Under the pieces are notes generated by a model. That model had not been told where the DNA came from, did not search any database, and saw only the letters and a list, made by a program, of their open reading frames with translations. A program made the position numbers and the translations under genes. Below, piece after piece: positions 1 to 9,269 of a DNA stretch of 64,000 nt. Source of the DNA: an uncultured Polaribacter sp. (lineage in GTDB: Bacteria > Bacteroidota > Bacteroidia > Flavobacteriales > Flavobacteriaceae); contig CANMHT010000013.1 of the NCBI GenBank assembly GCA_947497755.1, positions 1 through 64,000 of the forward strand, read 5' to 3'. Every line of letters begins with the position of its first letter. The first letter of the stretch is position 1.

Positions 1-3000
1 TCAATGGTTCTATCATTGTCTAAATTTGATAATGTTTGTAAATTGCTTACTGAACTTTGTATTTGACTATACGTTATATTCTCAATCTTAGCAATTGGTT
101 GGGTCTTGTTATACCCCCAGATATATACTACTCGAGTACCGTCTTTTTTACTAACTTCTATAGGGTTTCCCTTATTATCGTACTTATGAAATACAACACG
201 ATCTTCTAAAGCACCGATACCTTTGGAGGTTTGAATTTTTTCTGGTAACAATAAATTTGCAGAATTATGAGACGAACTATAAACTGTATTTTGTTCAGAT
301 AGCTTTACATTATCTTTATAGATCGTTGTTTGAGTAGGAATAATTCTAAAAGGGTTAGATAAAACATTATAACTTTTATTTGTTTTATATAATTCACCAT
401 TGCTATTTGTAAATTCTGAACCTGCAACTTGATAATGATTATTATAATCATAATAATATGTGGTTAAATTTTCCATAGTACCAGTATCATAATAATTTTT
501 TTCAGTAGTTTTTAGTAAACCTAATGAACCACCTGTTAAATGATAAATACGATAGCCAGAAACACTATTGTAAGTACCAGAATGTTTTTCTCGCATAAAA
601 AGAGGTAATCTAAATAATGTTTTACTTTTTATATGATCATAAACTCCGTTAGTGTTAAATCCGTAATATTTAGGTTCTGGAGTAAAAGGAAAACTATAAG
701 ATATAATAGCCCCAGGTATAGACATATCAATATTAGAACTACCCCCACTAAACAAATATTCGTTATAAATTTCTTTTACAAGAGAATAAGTATCATTATT
801 TGTTTTATAGTATTTAGATTTAATTAATTTACCTCGAAGCCATTCATTATCTGATGGAGGATGGTAAGGATACTCCCAATAATCCCCTCCAGAGTCACTA
901 ATATTACTAAACAAATATTCTGTTTTCCCTTTATTATTATTTTTTGTTCCTAAATACTCCGTAACAAAAGAATATCCTATCGAATTAGGCTGAAAAGAAC
1001 CATAAGTACTATTAGAACTATAATAGTAAGTTAATAAAAGTGGCCCTGAAATACTTGGGAGTTTATTAATATACTCTGGAAGTCCAATAATTGCCCCACT
1101 TCCGGAATTAACTTGAGGATAATTATAATCATATTCTTTGTAAACAGTATCTCGTTCTGTAATATAAGTTATTCTTTTGATACGTTTCCCTGGACCATAA
1201 AGCTCTGAAATCTCATTTGAGACATTATATTCTAAAGTTATAAGAAAATCATGTTGAGAAGCTAAATGATAATCTGCATTAACCCCTGGAACGTTTTTAG
1301 GCAAAATTGAAAAAGTTTTACTCGTGTTATTGCTTGGTGAAGAAAACTGGTGAGAACCTGTAGCTAATAAAACTCCACTCATCATAAAATTAAAAGCACA
1401 ATCAGGAATATTAGGATCTACATTTAACTCCTCTCCACTCTCTATTATTGGATCAACACATCCTACAGTATATTTTACAATTGCTTTAGGAAAATTAATT
1501 GTTACAGGATTATAACCAGTACCTGATGAGTTTAAAAAATCTGCCTTTGTAAGTCTAACAGTAACTTTTGTTGTTGAATTTGGATTAATACCAGGAGTTA
1601 CTAAATCGGAAAAGTAAGATGGAGGTAAACCTCTATTATGTTCATATGTAAATTTAGTTATTCCTCCTGTAGGATATTTAATTTGTTTTAATATCCCCGC
1701 TTCAGATTTATCAATATCTACTCTTCTATTTGGTGTATACGTACCATAATTAAAAATTCTTAAAAATGGACCATTATCTGTAGCCCCATTATAATACCCC
1801 CAATAATCTTGTTTAGTAGAGAATAAACTAGGCAAAACAATAGGATTATATGTAAATTGGTAAGGGCTTTCTTTTTCTCCATTACTCCCCTCTTCTTCAA
1901 TACTTGATAAAAACATACGTTTAAAATATTTTGAAAAAAAAGTAGTAGCGTTATTTTTAAAATATGGCAATATATTAGTTTGATCATTGCTAGTTGTATA
2001 AGAGTAATTTAATCTAAATGATTTTATTACTTTGTTCGTTTTGTCTTTTATGACAATTTTATCGAGCGCACGACCATCATAATCATCTCTTAAACTAGTT
2101 GCAATAAATTCAACGCTTCCCTTATTAAATGTTATCTTACTTAACTTTCCTTCGTAATTATTTATTTTAGAAACTTTAGTGTACATATTTAAAAAATCTG
2201 ACATACCAGAAACCCCAGTTGCAGGGCTTGGCGGAGGCGTATGCGTATCGTATGCTTTTCTCCAAAAAGTTTCTACAACATTATCATAATGATAGCTGAT
2301 TAATTCTCCGAAAGGAGTTTCTATATCCATCAATTTCCAAGAACTATAATACTCTCCTGAACCATTATCATTAATAACAATATTACCACTACCATATATC
2401 TTATATTCTGAAGAAGATTGATTATCTAACCCTTTTCGTAATCCATTTTTAGATATTCCATAATAATATATATTCCCACTAGAGTCTACTATTTTAAATG
2501 ATTCTATTTTACCCGTTCCCACTTTTCTAGTATACGATATCTTAATATCTCCATAGTTCTGTATTACCGGTTTACCATCTTCATAATCTAAAACAAACTT
2601 TCCACTATTACCTCCAGCATTAAAAGAAAATTGATCAGGATAAAAATCATAGCTAGGGTCTGACAACTCTTTGCTATTTACCATTTGTCTTGTAGTAACA
2701 TCTGTCGCATAAGTCATAAAATCATTTTTATTATTTAAATATCCATAACCCCCAGCTTCATCAGCTTTTCCTCTAATCTGTCTAGAAATGCTTCCTCCAT
2801 ATTTCAATGACCATCCTAACCCTGTTCTTGAAGCTATTTGAGAAACCTGTACACCTCTTGCGTGGTAGCTTAACTGAATTGGAATACTTATTCCCTTTAC
2901 TTTTATAGTATAGAAAGGAATAGAAATATTTGGAATTCCTGTATAATGACTTACCGGAACATTTGTAAATTTTGCCAAAGCAGCAACTTCTGGTGAAGGC

Positions 3001-3080
3001 GGAATTACTTTAGGTAATTCTTGTGCATAACTATACACACAAAAAAGCATAACAATTATGCTCAACAGCAATTTTCTCAT
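1..3080 (-). CDS. RHS/YD-repeat secreted protein, 5' part only
   Basis: The reading frame stays open from the ATG at 3080 to the window edge, about 1026 codons, and the stop lies outside. The N-terminus is a signal peptide (MRKLLLSIIVMLFCVYSYAQ). It is followed by the block typical of Bacteroidota RHS proteins (GIPNISIPFYTIKV, then LSYHARGVQVSQIASRTGLG and GWSLKYGGSISRQIRG). The visible end reads VIWGYNKTQPIAKIENITYS, which in this family precedes the YD-repeat and RHS core. Members are exported and often carry variable C-terminal toxin tips with an immunity gene next door. Tip and immunity gene would lie to the left of the window, so toxicity cannot be judged. Confidence 0.85.
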   Translation of the reverse strand, partial: MRKLLLSIIVMLFCVYSYAQELPKVIPPSPEVAALAKFTNVPVSHYTGIPNISIPFYTIKVKGISIPIQLSYHARGVQVSQIASRTGLGWSLKYGGSISRQIRGKADEAGGYGYLNNKNDFMTYATDVTTRQMVNSKELSDPSYDFYPDQFSFNAGGNSGKFVLDYEDGKPVIQNYGDIKISYTRKVGTGKIESFKIVDSSGNIYYYGISKNGLRKGLDNQSSSEYKIYGSGNIVINDNGSGEYYSSWKLMDIETPFGELISYHYDNVVETFWRKAYDTHTPPPSPATGVSGMSDFLNMYTKVSKINNYEGKLSKITFNKGSVEFIATSLRDDYDGRALDKIVIKDKTNKVIKSFRLNYSYTTSNDQTNILPYFKNNATTFFSKYFKRMFLSSIEEEGSNGEKESPYQFTYNPIVLPSLFSTKQDYWGYYNGATDNGPFLRIFNYGTYTPNRRVDIDKSEAGILKQIKYPTGGITKFTYEHNRGLPPSYFSDLVTPGINPNSTTKVTVRLTKADFLNSSGTGYNPVTINFPKAIVKYTVGCVDPIIESGEELNVDPNIPDCAFNFMMSGVLLATGSHQFSSPSNNTSKTFSILPKNVPGVNADYHLASQHDFLITLEYNVSNEISELYGPGKRIKRITYITERDTVYKEYDYNYPQVNSGSGAIIGLPEYINKLPSISGPLLLTYYYSSNSTYGSFQPNSIGYSFVTEYLGTKNNNKGKTEYLFSNISDSGGDYWEYPYHPPSDNEWLRGKLIKSKYYKTNNDTYSLVKEIYNEYLFSGGSSNIDMSIPGAIISYSFPFTPEPKYYGFNTNGVYDHIKSKTLFRLPLFMREKHSGTYNSVSGYRIYHLTGGSLGLLKTTEKNYYDTGTMENLTTYYYDYNNHYQVAGSEFTNSNGELYKTNKSYNVLSNPFRIIPTQTTIYKDNVKLSEQNTVYSSSHNSANLLLPEKIQTSKGIGALEDRVVFHKYDNKGNPIEVSKKDGTRVVYIWGYNKTQPIAKIENITYSQIQSSVSNLQTLSNLDNDRTI

Positions 3081-3292
3081 TGTTTGATAGTTTAAATTAT
3101 ATAATATGTAAATTGGAAATGTTAGCAATTTTTTCCCATTTCTTTTTCTTTAGCGATGTAAAGATATAAAATTGAAAACATTAAAAAAATAAAATTTATA
3201 TCTCAAAAAAATTACCTTGATTTTACAGCATTTTTTATAATTATTTAAACAAAGAGTATTAGTGAGTTAAAATAGCAGGAATACTAATAAAA

Positions 3293-3323
3293 ACAAAAAA
3301 GCTCCACATTTCTGTGAAGCTTT
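3293..3323 (-). terminator. Intrinsic terminator after the tRNA cluster
   Basis: On the minus strand a hairpin (AAGCTTCACA ... TGTGGAGCTT, one mismatch, 4-nt loop) is followed by a T-rich tract, a few bases past tRNA-Arg. It fits the 3' end of the three-tRNA transcript. Confidence 0.7.
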
Positions 3324-3326
3324 ATG

Positions 3327-3400
3327 TGAGCCCGATAGGATTCGAACCTATGACCGCCTCCTTAGAAGGGAGGTGCTCTATCCAGCTGAGCTACGAGCCC
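3327..3400 (-). tRNA. tRNA-Arg (anticodon TCT)
   Basis: A cloverleaf is readable on the minus strand: acceptor GGGCTCG pairing with CGGGCTC (with G-U pairs), D-arm GCTC/GAGC, anticodon stem CCTCC/GGAGG with loop CTTCTAA (anticodon TCT), and T-arm ATAGG-TTCGAAT-CCTAT. CCA is not encoded. It is the last tRNA of a Ser-Pro-Arg cluster. Confidence 0.95.
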
Positions 3401-3437
3401 GTAGTTTTTATGTTTCTACGAAAACAGTTCCATTATG

Positions 3438-3512
3438 TCGGGGTGGCAGGATTCGAACCTGCGACCTCCTCGTCCCAAACGAGGCGCGATGACCGGGCTA
3501 CGCTACACCCCG
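3438..3512 (-). tRNA. tRNA-Pro (anticodon TGG)
   Basis: Minus-strand cloverleaf: acceptor CGGGGTG with CACCCCG, anticodon stem CCTCG/CGAGG, loop TTTGGGA (anticodon TGG), and T-loop TTCGAAT. CCA is not encoded. It lies between tRNA-Ser and tRNA-Arg. Confidence 0.95.
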
Positions 3513-3528
3513 AGTGCAATTTTCTTAG

Positions 3529-3612
3529 CGGAGAGACAGGGACTCGAACCCTGGCGACGGTTTCCCGTCGACAGATTAGCAATCTGCTGCATTACCACTC
3601 TGCCACCTCTCC
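3529..3612 (-). tRNA. tRNA-Ser (anticodon GCT)
   Basis: A class II tRNA on the minus strand, with acceptor GGAGAGG pairing with TCTCTCC, anticodon loop TGCTAAT (anticodon GCT), a long variable arm (CGACGG-GAAA-CCGTCG) and T-loop TTCGAGT. It is the first tRNA of the cluster. Confidence 0.95.
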
Positions 3613-3720
3613 GAAATTTCTAAATCTCGACCGATTCGAATTAAAAATTGCGAGTGCAAATGTAAGATTCCAAATGGAATCTCACAACATTTTTTTCGTC
3701 TTTTTTATAAAAATTTATTT

Positions 3721-5784
3721 TTAATCTGGATATTCAATTCTTAAATGATAAATATTCATCAATTTCTTTTTTACCACTTTTTTAATCTTTTCAATTTCTC
3801 TAAATGTAATATCAGAATTAACAAATTGATTGTCAGATTTTTGTTTTTCTACAATTTTATTTATCAACGTATCTATAGACTGTGCTGTTGGATTTTTGAT
3901 ACTTTTTGTTGCCGCTTCTGCCGCATCACAAATCATTAATATTGCTGTCTCTTTTGAAAATGGAATTGGTCCAGGATATTGAAATTTTGCAATCTCTACT
4001 TCTTCTTCTGGATTCAACTCCTGTTCTTTCATATAAAAATAATACACCAAACTGGTTCCATGATGAGTTCTTATAAAATCAATAATACGATCTGGCAAAC
4101 GATTTTCTTTAGCCAACTCAATTCCTTTAATTACATGATCTATAATTATAGAAGCACTATCTCTTGGCGATAAATCATTATGCGGATTTACTCCTGTAGA
4201 TTGATTTTCTATAAAATACATCGGATTTAACATTTTACCAATGTCATGATACAAAGCTCCTGTTCTGGCTAACATCGAATTGGCACCAATTTCATTAGCT
4301 GCAGCTTCAGCCAAATTGGCTACTTGCATAGAATGCTGAAAAGTTCCTGGTGCTTTTTCATTCAGTTCTCTTAGTAACTTAGAGTTGGTGTTAGACAATT
4401 CTAATAAGGTAACATCAGAAACCAATCCGAAGATTTTCTCGTACATATAAATAAAGAACAAAGACAAAAAGGACAACAATCCGTTGGCAGAAAATAAAAT
4501 GAAATAATCCCAGTTTATCTGTGAAGCATTTCCTTCTTTAATAATAGAAAATGCCAAATAAGTAATCATATAAATTAAGGTAATCTGACCGATAGAAATA
4601 AACAAACTTGCTCTTTTATAAAGATCAGAAACAGTTAAAATGGTTACCATACCGGCAATGATGTGCAAATAGATAAACTCAAAACTATTTGGTACAATAA
4701 AACCTAATAACAATACGGTTAATACATGTGCAAATAACCCCAATCTGGCATCAAAAAATGCCTTTAAAACAATTGGTAAAATACTCAATGGTACTACATA
4801 TAAATAATCAGAATTGTATTTTACAACCAAGGTCTGAATCAACACCATTAAAAACACATTAAAAAAGATAAAGGTTACCTTATTGTTATTGCTGTAAATT
4901 TCACTTCTGTATTTCTGCAAAAACAATAACAACATCAACAAAGCCAAAGAAACTAAAACTGTATATCCAGAAACAATCCATATATAATTTGATTCTGTCC
5001 ATACTTTAGATTCTGACTCCTTTTTTAAAGAGTTTAATACTTCTAATTTACGGCCTTCTACAATATCTCCTTTTAAAATAATAAGCTCGCCAGTTGTAAT
5101 CAATCCTTTGGTATACGAGATATTTTTAAAAGATTCGTCTAATGCTTTTTGTGTAAAACCATTGTCATAATTAACATTTGGTTTTAATACTTCTAGCAAA
5201 GTACTTAATAATTTATTCTGACCATAATCTAAGGGATGAGCACCAATATTTTGCGTGATTAACTCTAATACATCTTTGTATTTTAATAGTTGATTATAAA
5301 CGATCTCTTCAATTTCATTATTCTTTCTTAAAATAATGATATCATTGTCTTGTATAGACTGACTTTGATTCGCTTCATTAATAAACCCTTTTTTATACAC
5401 TTCATCAATAATAAAGTTCCCAGTAGCAATTAAATGGAGCATTTGCGGAGAAGCAATAGAATCGTTTTCTTGTATAAAATTGATTTTACTAGTAAAACTA
5501 CTTTTTGTCGCAGTTACAATAGCATTGTCATACACAAAGTATTTCTTATTAGTTCGAATCAGCTCTTGCTTTTCAGTATCAATTTCTTCTTTACTTTTTT
5601 GAATAGAAAAATCGAATGAAGCATATAAATTATCGTACTGCCAAGGTTTCCCTTTATTAAAATCGTATTTAAATTGTCCTCCTTTTGGAAACAGGTATAC
5701 AATAGCAACCACAGAAATCAAAAACAATAGCACTTTATATACCATTGCATTGTTTTTGTAAATTTTATTGATTAGGTCACTCAT
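3721..5784 (-). CDS. HDIG-domain membrane phosphohydrolase, PgpH-like
   Basis: 687 residues with the PgpH/7TMR-HDED layout: one N-terminal membrane helix (about 15-32), a long extracytoplasmic region to about 250, a bundle of about seven helices to about 450, then a cytoplasmic HD domain. The HD motifs are visible as HSMQVANLAEAAANEIG, ALYHDIGKM and RTHHGTS. Characterised PgpH proteins hydrolyse cyclic di-AMP, and here that role is inferred from family. The gene is monocistronic, with a good promoter upstream and the tRNA cluster downstream. Length and order match flavobacterial homologues. Confidence 0.85.
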   Translation of the reverse strand: MSDLINKIYKNNAMVYKVLLFLISVVAIVYLFPKGGQFKYDFNKGKPWQYDNLYASFDFSIQKSKEEIDTEKQELIRTNKKYFVYDNAIVTATKSSFTSKINFIQENDSIASPQMLHLIATGNFIIDEVYKKGFINEANQSQSIQDNDIIILRKNNEIEEIVYNQLLKYKDVLELITQNIGAHPLDYGQNKLLSTLLEVLKPNVNYDNGFTQKALDESFKNISYTKGLITTGELIILKGDIVEGRKLEVLNSLKKESESKVWTESNYIWIVSGYTVLVSLALLMLLLFLQKYRSEIYSNNNKVTFIFFNVFLMVLIQTLVVKYNSDYLYVVPLSILPIVLKAFFDARLGLFAHVLTVLLLGFIVPNSFEFIYLHIIAGMVTILTVSDLYKRASLFISIGQITLIYMITYLAFSIIKEGNASQINWDYFILFSANGLLSFLSLFFIYMYEKIFGLVSDVTLLELSNTNSKLLRELNEKAPGTFQHSMQVANLAEAAANEIGANSMLARTGALYHDIGKMLNPMYFIENQSTGVNPHNDLSPRDSASIIIDHVIKGIELAKENRLPDRIIDFIRTHHGTSLVYYFYMKEQELNPEEEVEIAKFQYPGPIPFSKETAILMICDAAEAATKSIKNPTAQSIDTLINKIVEKQKSDNQFVNSDITFREIEKIKKVVKKKLMNIYHLRIEYPD

Positions 5785-5812
5785 AAAACTTTTTGTCTTG
5801 GGTTAGTTACTA

Positions 5813-5843
5813 CAAACTTACTTTAAATAAGTTTCTCTATCAA
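5813..5843 (-). promoter_or_regulatory. Bacteroidota-type promoter for the pgpH-like gene
   Basis: The minus strand shows TTG, 20 bases, then TAAGTTTG, which matches the -33 / -7 (TAnnTTTG) consensus of this phylum. It lies 29 bases upstream of the start codon. Confidence 0.65.
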
Positions 5844-5893
5844 AAAATTAAATTTAACTTTATTTCTTAGCAAGAATAAGGTAGTTTATTTTA

Positions 5894-5920
5894 TTGCTCA
5901 CAATAAAATAGTTATTTTCG
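5894..5920 (+). promoter_or_regulatory. Probable promoter for the thiolase gene
   Basis: TTG at 5894-5896, 16 bases, then TATTTTCG, one base from TAnnTTTG. It lies about 43 bases before the start codon and is divergent from the pgpH-like promoter. Confidence 0.4.
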
Positions 5921-5963
5921 CAATATCGAATTTTTAGAAACAAAATATTTATAGATTAATCAT

Positions 5964-7142
5964 ATGAAAGAAGTAGTAATCGTATCTGTTGCAAGAACTC
6001 CAATGGGAAGCTTTATGGGAAGTTTATCTTCTATACCTGCACCAAAATTAGGAGCTGTTGCAATTAAAGGAGCTTTAGATAAAATTAACTTGGATCCAGC
6101 AATGGTTCAAGAAGTATATATGGGAAATGTTGTTTCTGCTGGTTTAGGACAAGCTCCAGCAAGACAAGCTGCAATTTTTGCAGGAATTCCAGATACTGTT
6201 CCTTGTACTACAGTAAATAAAGTTTGCTCTTCTGGAATGAAATCTATCATGCTAGCTGCACAGACAATCGCTTTAGGAGACGCTGAGATTGTAGTTGCTG
6301 GTGGAATGGAAAACATGAGTATGATACCGCATTACCAACATGCTAGAAAAGGCGCAAAATTTGGCCCTATTAAAATGGAAGATGGAATGCAAAAAGATGG
6401 TTTAGTAGATGCTTACGAGCAAGTTGCTATGGGTGTTTGTGCTGATGAATGTGCTACTGAATACAATTTCTCAAGAGAAGATCAAGATGCATTTGCTATT
6501 GAATCTTATAACAGATCTGCAAAAGCTTGGAGCGAAGGAAAATTTGCTAATGAAGTTGTTCCTGTTGAGATACCACAACGTAGAGGTGAACCAATCATTT
6601 TCTCTGAAGATGAAGAATATAAAAACGTAAAAATGGAGAAGATTCCAGCTTTACGTGCTGCATTTACTAAAGAAGGTACTGTTACGGCTGCCAATGCTTC
6701 TACGATAAATGATGGTGGAGCTGCTTTGGTATTAATGTCTGCTGAAAAAGCGGCTGAATTGAACTTAACACCATTAGCAAAAATTAAAAGCTATGCTGAT
6801 GCTGCACACGAGCCAAAATGGTTTACAACTGCACCTGCAAAGGCCTTACCAAAAGCCTTGGCTAAAGCCAACATTTCTATTGATGATGTAGATTATTTTG
6901 AATTAAATGAGGCATTCTCTGTAGTAGGATTGGCTAATATGAAAATTTTAGGTTTATCTGCTGATAAAGTAAATGTAAATGGTGGAGCTGTTTCTTTAGG
7001 ACATCCATTAGGAGTTTCTGGAGCAAGAATCATCATTGCTTTAACTTCTATTTTAAAACAAAACAATGCTAAAATTGGTGCTGCCGGTATTTGTAATGGT
7101 GGTGGTGGTGCTAGCGCAATGGTTATTGAAAACGTACAATAA
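5964..7142 (+). CDS. Thiolase, acetyl-CoA C-acyltransferase
   Basis: A 392-residue full-length thiolase. It catalyses the reversible condensation or cleavage of acyl-CoA, as in acetoacetyl-CoA formation or the last step of beta-oxidation. The nucleophilic Cys is in NKVCSSGMK (about residue 88), the catalytic His in NGGAVSLGHPLGVSGAR, and the second active-site Cys in GICNGGGGASA. Cytosolic, with no signal peptide. It is followed after 27 bases by the NlpC/P60 gene and probably shares its transcript. The sequence does not separate a biosynthetic (AtoB-like) from a degradative (FadA-like) role. Confidence 0.93.
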   Translation: MKEVVIVSVARTPMGSFMGSLSSIPAPKLGAVAIKGALDKINLDPAMVQEVYMGNVVSAGLGQAPARQAAIFAGIPDTVPCTTVNKVCSSGMKSIMLAAQTIALGDAEIVVAGGMENMSMIPHYQHARKGAKFGPIKMEDGMQKDGLVDAYEQVAMGVCADECATEYNFSREDQDAFAIESYNRSAKAWSEGKFANEVVPVEIPQRRGEPIIFSEDEEYKNVKMEKIPALRAAFTKEGTVTAANASTINDGGAALVLMSAEKAAELNLTPLAKIKSYADAAHEPKWFTTAPAKALPKALAKANISIDDVDYFELNEAFSVVGLANMKILGLSADKVNVNGGAVSLGHPLGVSGARIIIALTSILKQNNAKIGAAGICNGGGGASAMVIENVQ

Positions 7143-7169
7143 TAAAGCCCATAAAAAGAACCATTTTCT

Positions 7170-7940
7170 ATGCGCTACGGCATTTGTAATTTAAGTATTA
7201 TTCCTTTACGTAAAGAAGCTTCTGAATCTTCAGAAATGGTTTCGCAATTACTATTTGGCGAACATTTCAAAGTCTTAGAAAAAAGAAAGAACTGGAGTAA
7301 AATTAGATTGCATTTTGATGGTTATGAAGGCTATCTTGACAACAAACAATACATCGAAATTACTGAAGAAGATTATACTTCTTTAAGTAAATCTGAAACT
7401 GTTTTATCTGGCGAATTGATTGATTTTATTTCTGATACTAACAGCAACTTATCTACCATTTGTATTGGTTCTAGATTGCCATTTTATAATGCTAAAAAAA
7501 TCAATTTAGGAGACCAAGAATATACTTACGAAGGAAACATTATCTCTAAAAAACTAGACAAACAATACTTACTAAAAACAGCATTTATGTATTTAAATGC
7601 TCCGTATTTATGGGGAGGAAAAACACCATTTGGTGTAGATTGTTCTGGTTTTACTCAAATGGTTTATAAGCTTTGTGGTTATCAGCTTTCTAGAGAAGCA
7701 AAACAACAAGCTACCCAAGGAGAAGTACTAAGTTTTATTGAAGAGAGTGAACCAGGAGATTTGGCCTTTTTTGATGACAACGAAGGAGTAATTACTCATG
7801 TTGGAATCATTATGAAAGACAATTACATTATTCACGCTCATGGTAAAGTAAGAATAGATCGCTTGGATCATAGTGGAATTTATAATGTTGACTTAAAAAG
7901 GCACACTCACAAATTAAGAGTTATTAAAAAAATTATTTAA
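7170..7940 (+). CDS. C40 (NlpC/P60) peptidase with SH3 domain
   Basis: 256 residues. The first 60 or so look like a bacterial SH3 fold (MVSQLLFGEHFKVLEKRKNW), and the C-terminal half is an NlpC/P60 domain. The catalytic Cys is in DCSGFTQMVY, the His in ITHVGIIM and the third polar residue near IIHAHGKVR. Family members cleave the gamma-D-Glu-diamino-acid bond of murein peptides. No signal peptide is seen at this start, so it may be cytosolic and recycle muropeptides, as in related YkfC-type enzymes. It lies just behind the thiolase gene and ends at a strong terminator. Confidence 0.88.
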   Translation: MRYGICNLSIIPLRKEASESSEMVSQLLFGEHFKVLEKRKNWSKIRLHFDGYEGYLDNKQYIEITEEDYTSLSKSETVLSGELIDFISDTNSNLSTICIGSRLPFYNAKKINLGDQEYTYEGNIISKKLDKQYLLKTAFMYLNAPYLWGGKTPFGVDCSGFTQMVYKLCGYQLSREAKQQATQGEVLSFIEESEPGDLAFFDDNEGVITHVGIIMKDNYIIHAHGKVRIDRLDHSGIYNVDLKRHTHKLRVIKKII

Positions 7941-7944
7941 GCAT

Positions 7945-7978
7945 AAAAAAACCGAAACTTAACGTTTCGGTTTTTTTT
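7945..7978. terminator. Bidirectional intrinsic terminator
   Basis: Perfect stem ACCGAAAC / GTTTCGGT with loop TTAAC, A-run before and T-run after. It lies between the convergent C40 and TPR genes and can serve both strands. Confidence 0.85.
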
Positions 7979-8000
7979 ATAGCTATGTTTAACTTTTAGC

Positions 8001-9245
8001 TTATTCTAAAGTCTTTAAAACTGATCTCAGTTTATCAGCATCATCAGACATTTCCATTTGCTCATAAACTCCAATTAATAATCTTACAGTAGAAGCATCT
8101 CTACCTAGCTTATCAGCTTGTTGTAAAATTGGTAAAATCTTCTTAAATAATTCTTTACGCTCTTTTTCTAACTTATCATAGTTCTTCATGTCAGAAGGAG
8201 GTAAATCATTCATTTTCTTCACTATTTCTCCATCTTTTAACAACATGGCATTAGCTAACATCCAGTGTCCCTTTGGGTAATCTGCTTTAATTTCTAAAGT
8301 TTTTTCAAAATACTTTACAGCTTGATCAACATTCTTTGCATTATAATTAACAATTCCAATGTTGAAAAATAAATCTGGATTTGTAGGATCTTTTTCTGTA
8401 GCTTCCTTCATTAAAGCTGCAAATTTTTCAGGTTGTTTCAAATCATTATATAAAAAAGCTTCAGTTAAAAGCAATTGTAAATCGTTTGGGTCATCCTGAC
8501 GAATTTTTTTTATTAAACTAACAGCTTCATCATATTTTTTTTGTTGAGATAAAATACTCACCAAGTTTTTAAGAACTTCATTTCTTTTTGATTCAGATTT
8601 TTTAATTTTAGGATTAATATAACTTCCAGATTTAACCATTATATCCATCTCTTGTTTTGAACTGAATTCTCGAACTTTATTAGTACTTTTATCAGTAGCT
8701 TCAAAAACATCTTTTATTCCTGTATAACCTAAATTTTTTAATTCAGTATAATACACAAAAGAATTATCATAATCTTTAGCCTGTAAAGATAATTGAGCTG
8801 CATTTGATAAAAATAAAGTATCTCTCTTATCCAACACATACCTTAAATAAAATACCTTAGCAGATTCTTTAAAGTTTTTCTGCTCATGTAATTTAAAAGC
8901 TCTATTATTTACTTCATTTTTTAATGCTTCTAACAAAGGCATTGCCTTAGAAGTATAACGCTTTTTACCAGTTTCTTTTTCAAAAGAAAAAAGCTTATTA
9001 TAAGCTTTTGCTGCAGTTTTATAGTCTTTTTTACCTCCAAAAGCTTGCCCTTTTAAAAAGTAAAATTTAGATTTTAATTTTGCATCAGCATTTGCAATTA
9101 AGCTTTCTGCGCTCTTAATTGATGTTATAGCAGAAGCATAATCTTGTTTTTTTATTGCTTTCTCGGCTGCTTTCAATTCTTTTTTCTGTGCAAAAGAAGC
9201 AATTGTAAATACACCTAATGCAATCGTTAATACCTGTTTCTTCAT
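8001..9245 (-). CDS. Exported tetratricopeptide repeat protein
   Basis: 414 residues with signal peptide MKKQVLTIALGVFTIASFAQ. TPR-type helical pairs run through the chain (AAEKAIKKQDYASAITSIKSA, PDLFFNIGIVNYNAKNVDQAV, KYFEKTLEIKADYPKGHWML). It is probably periplasmic or outer-membrane associated, and no enzyme motif is visible. It sits 24 bases behind gyrA on the same strand, a pairing common in Flavobacteriaceae, so it is probably co-transcribed with gyrase subunit A. The molecular role is unknown. Confidence 0.85.
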   Translation of the reverse strand: MKKQVLTIALGVFTIASFAQKKELKAAEKAIKKQDYASAITSIKSAESLIANADAKLKSKFYFLKGQAFGGKKDYKTAAKAYNKLFSFEKETGKKRYTSKAMPLLEALKNEVNNRAFKLHEQKNFKESAKVFYLRYVLDKRDTLFLSNAAQLSLQAKDYDNSFVYYTELKNLGYTGIKDVFEATDKSTNKVREFSSKQEMDIMVKSGSYINPKIKKSESKRNEVLKNLVSILSQQKKYDEAVSLIKKIRQDDPNDLQLLLTEAFLYNDLKQPEKFAALMKEATEKDPTNPDLFFNIGIVNYNAKNVDQAVKYFEKTLEIKADYPKGHWMLANAMLLKDGEIVKKMNDLPPSDMKNYDKLEKERKELFKKILPILQQADKLGRDASTVRLLIGVYEQMEMSDDADKLRSVLKTLE

Positions 9246-9269
9246 TTTTATTTTAGTTTAATAGTATTC

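Noticed and set aside
1760..1987. Minus-strand frame inside the RHS gene
   Set aside because: It lies in another frame within a continuous long RHS reading frame. It is a shadow.
3314..3724. Plus-strand frames across the tRNA cluster
   Set aside because: They are antisense to three well-formed tRNAs, and the peptides (for example WQDSNLRPPRPKR) are known artefacts of tRNA genes.
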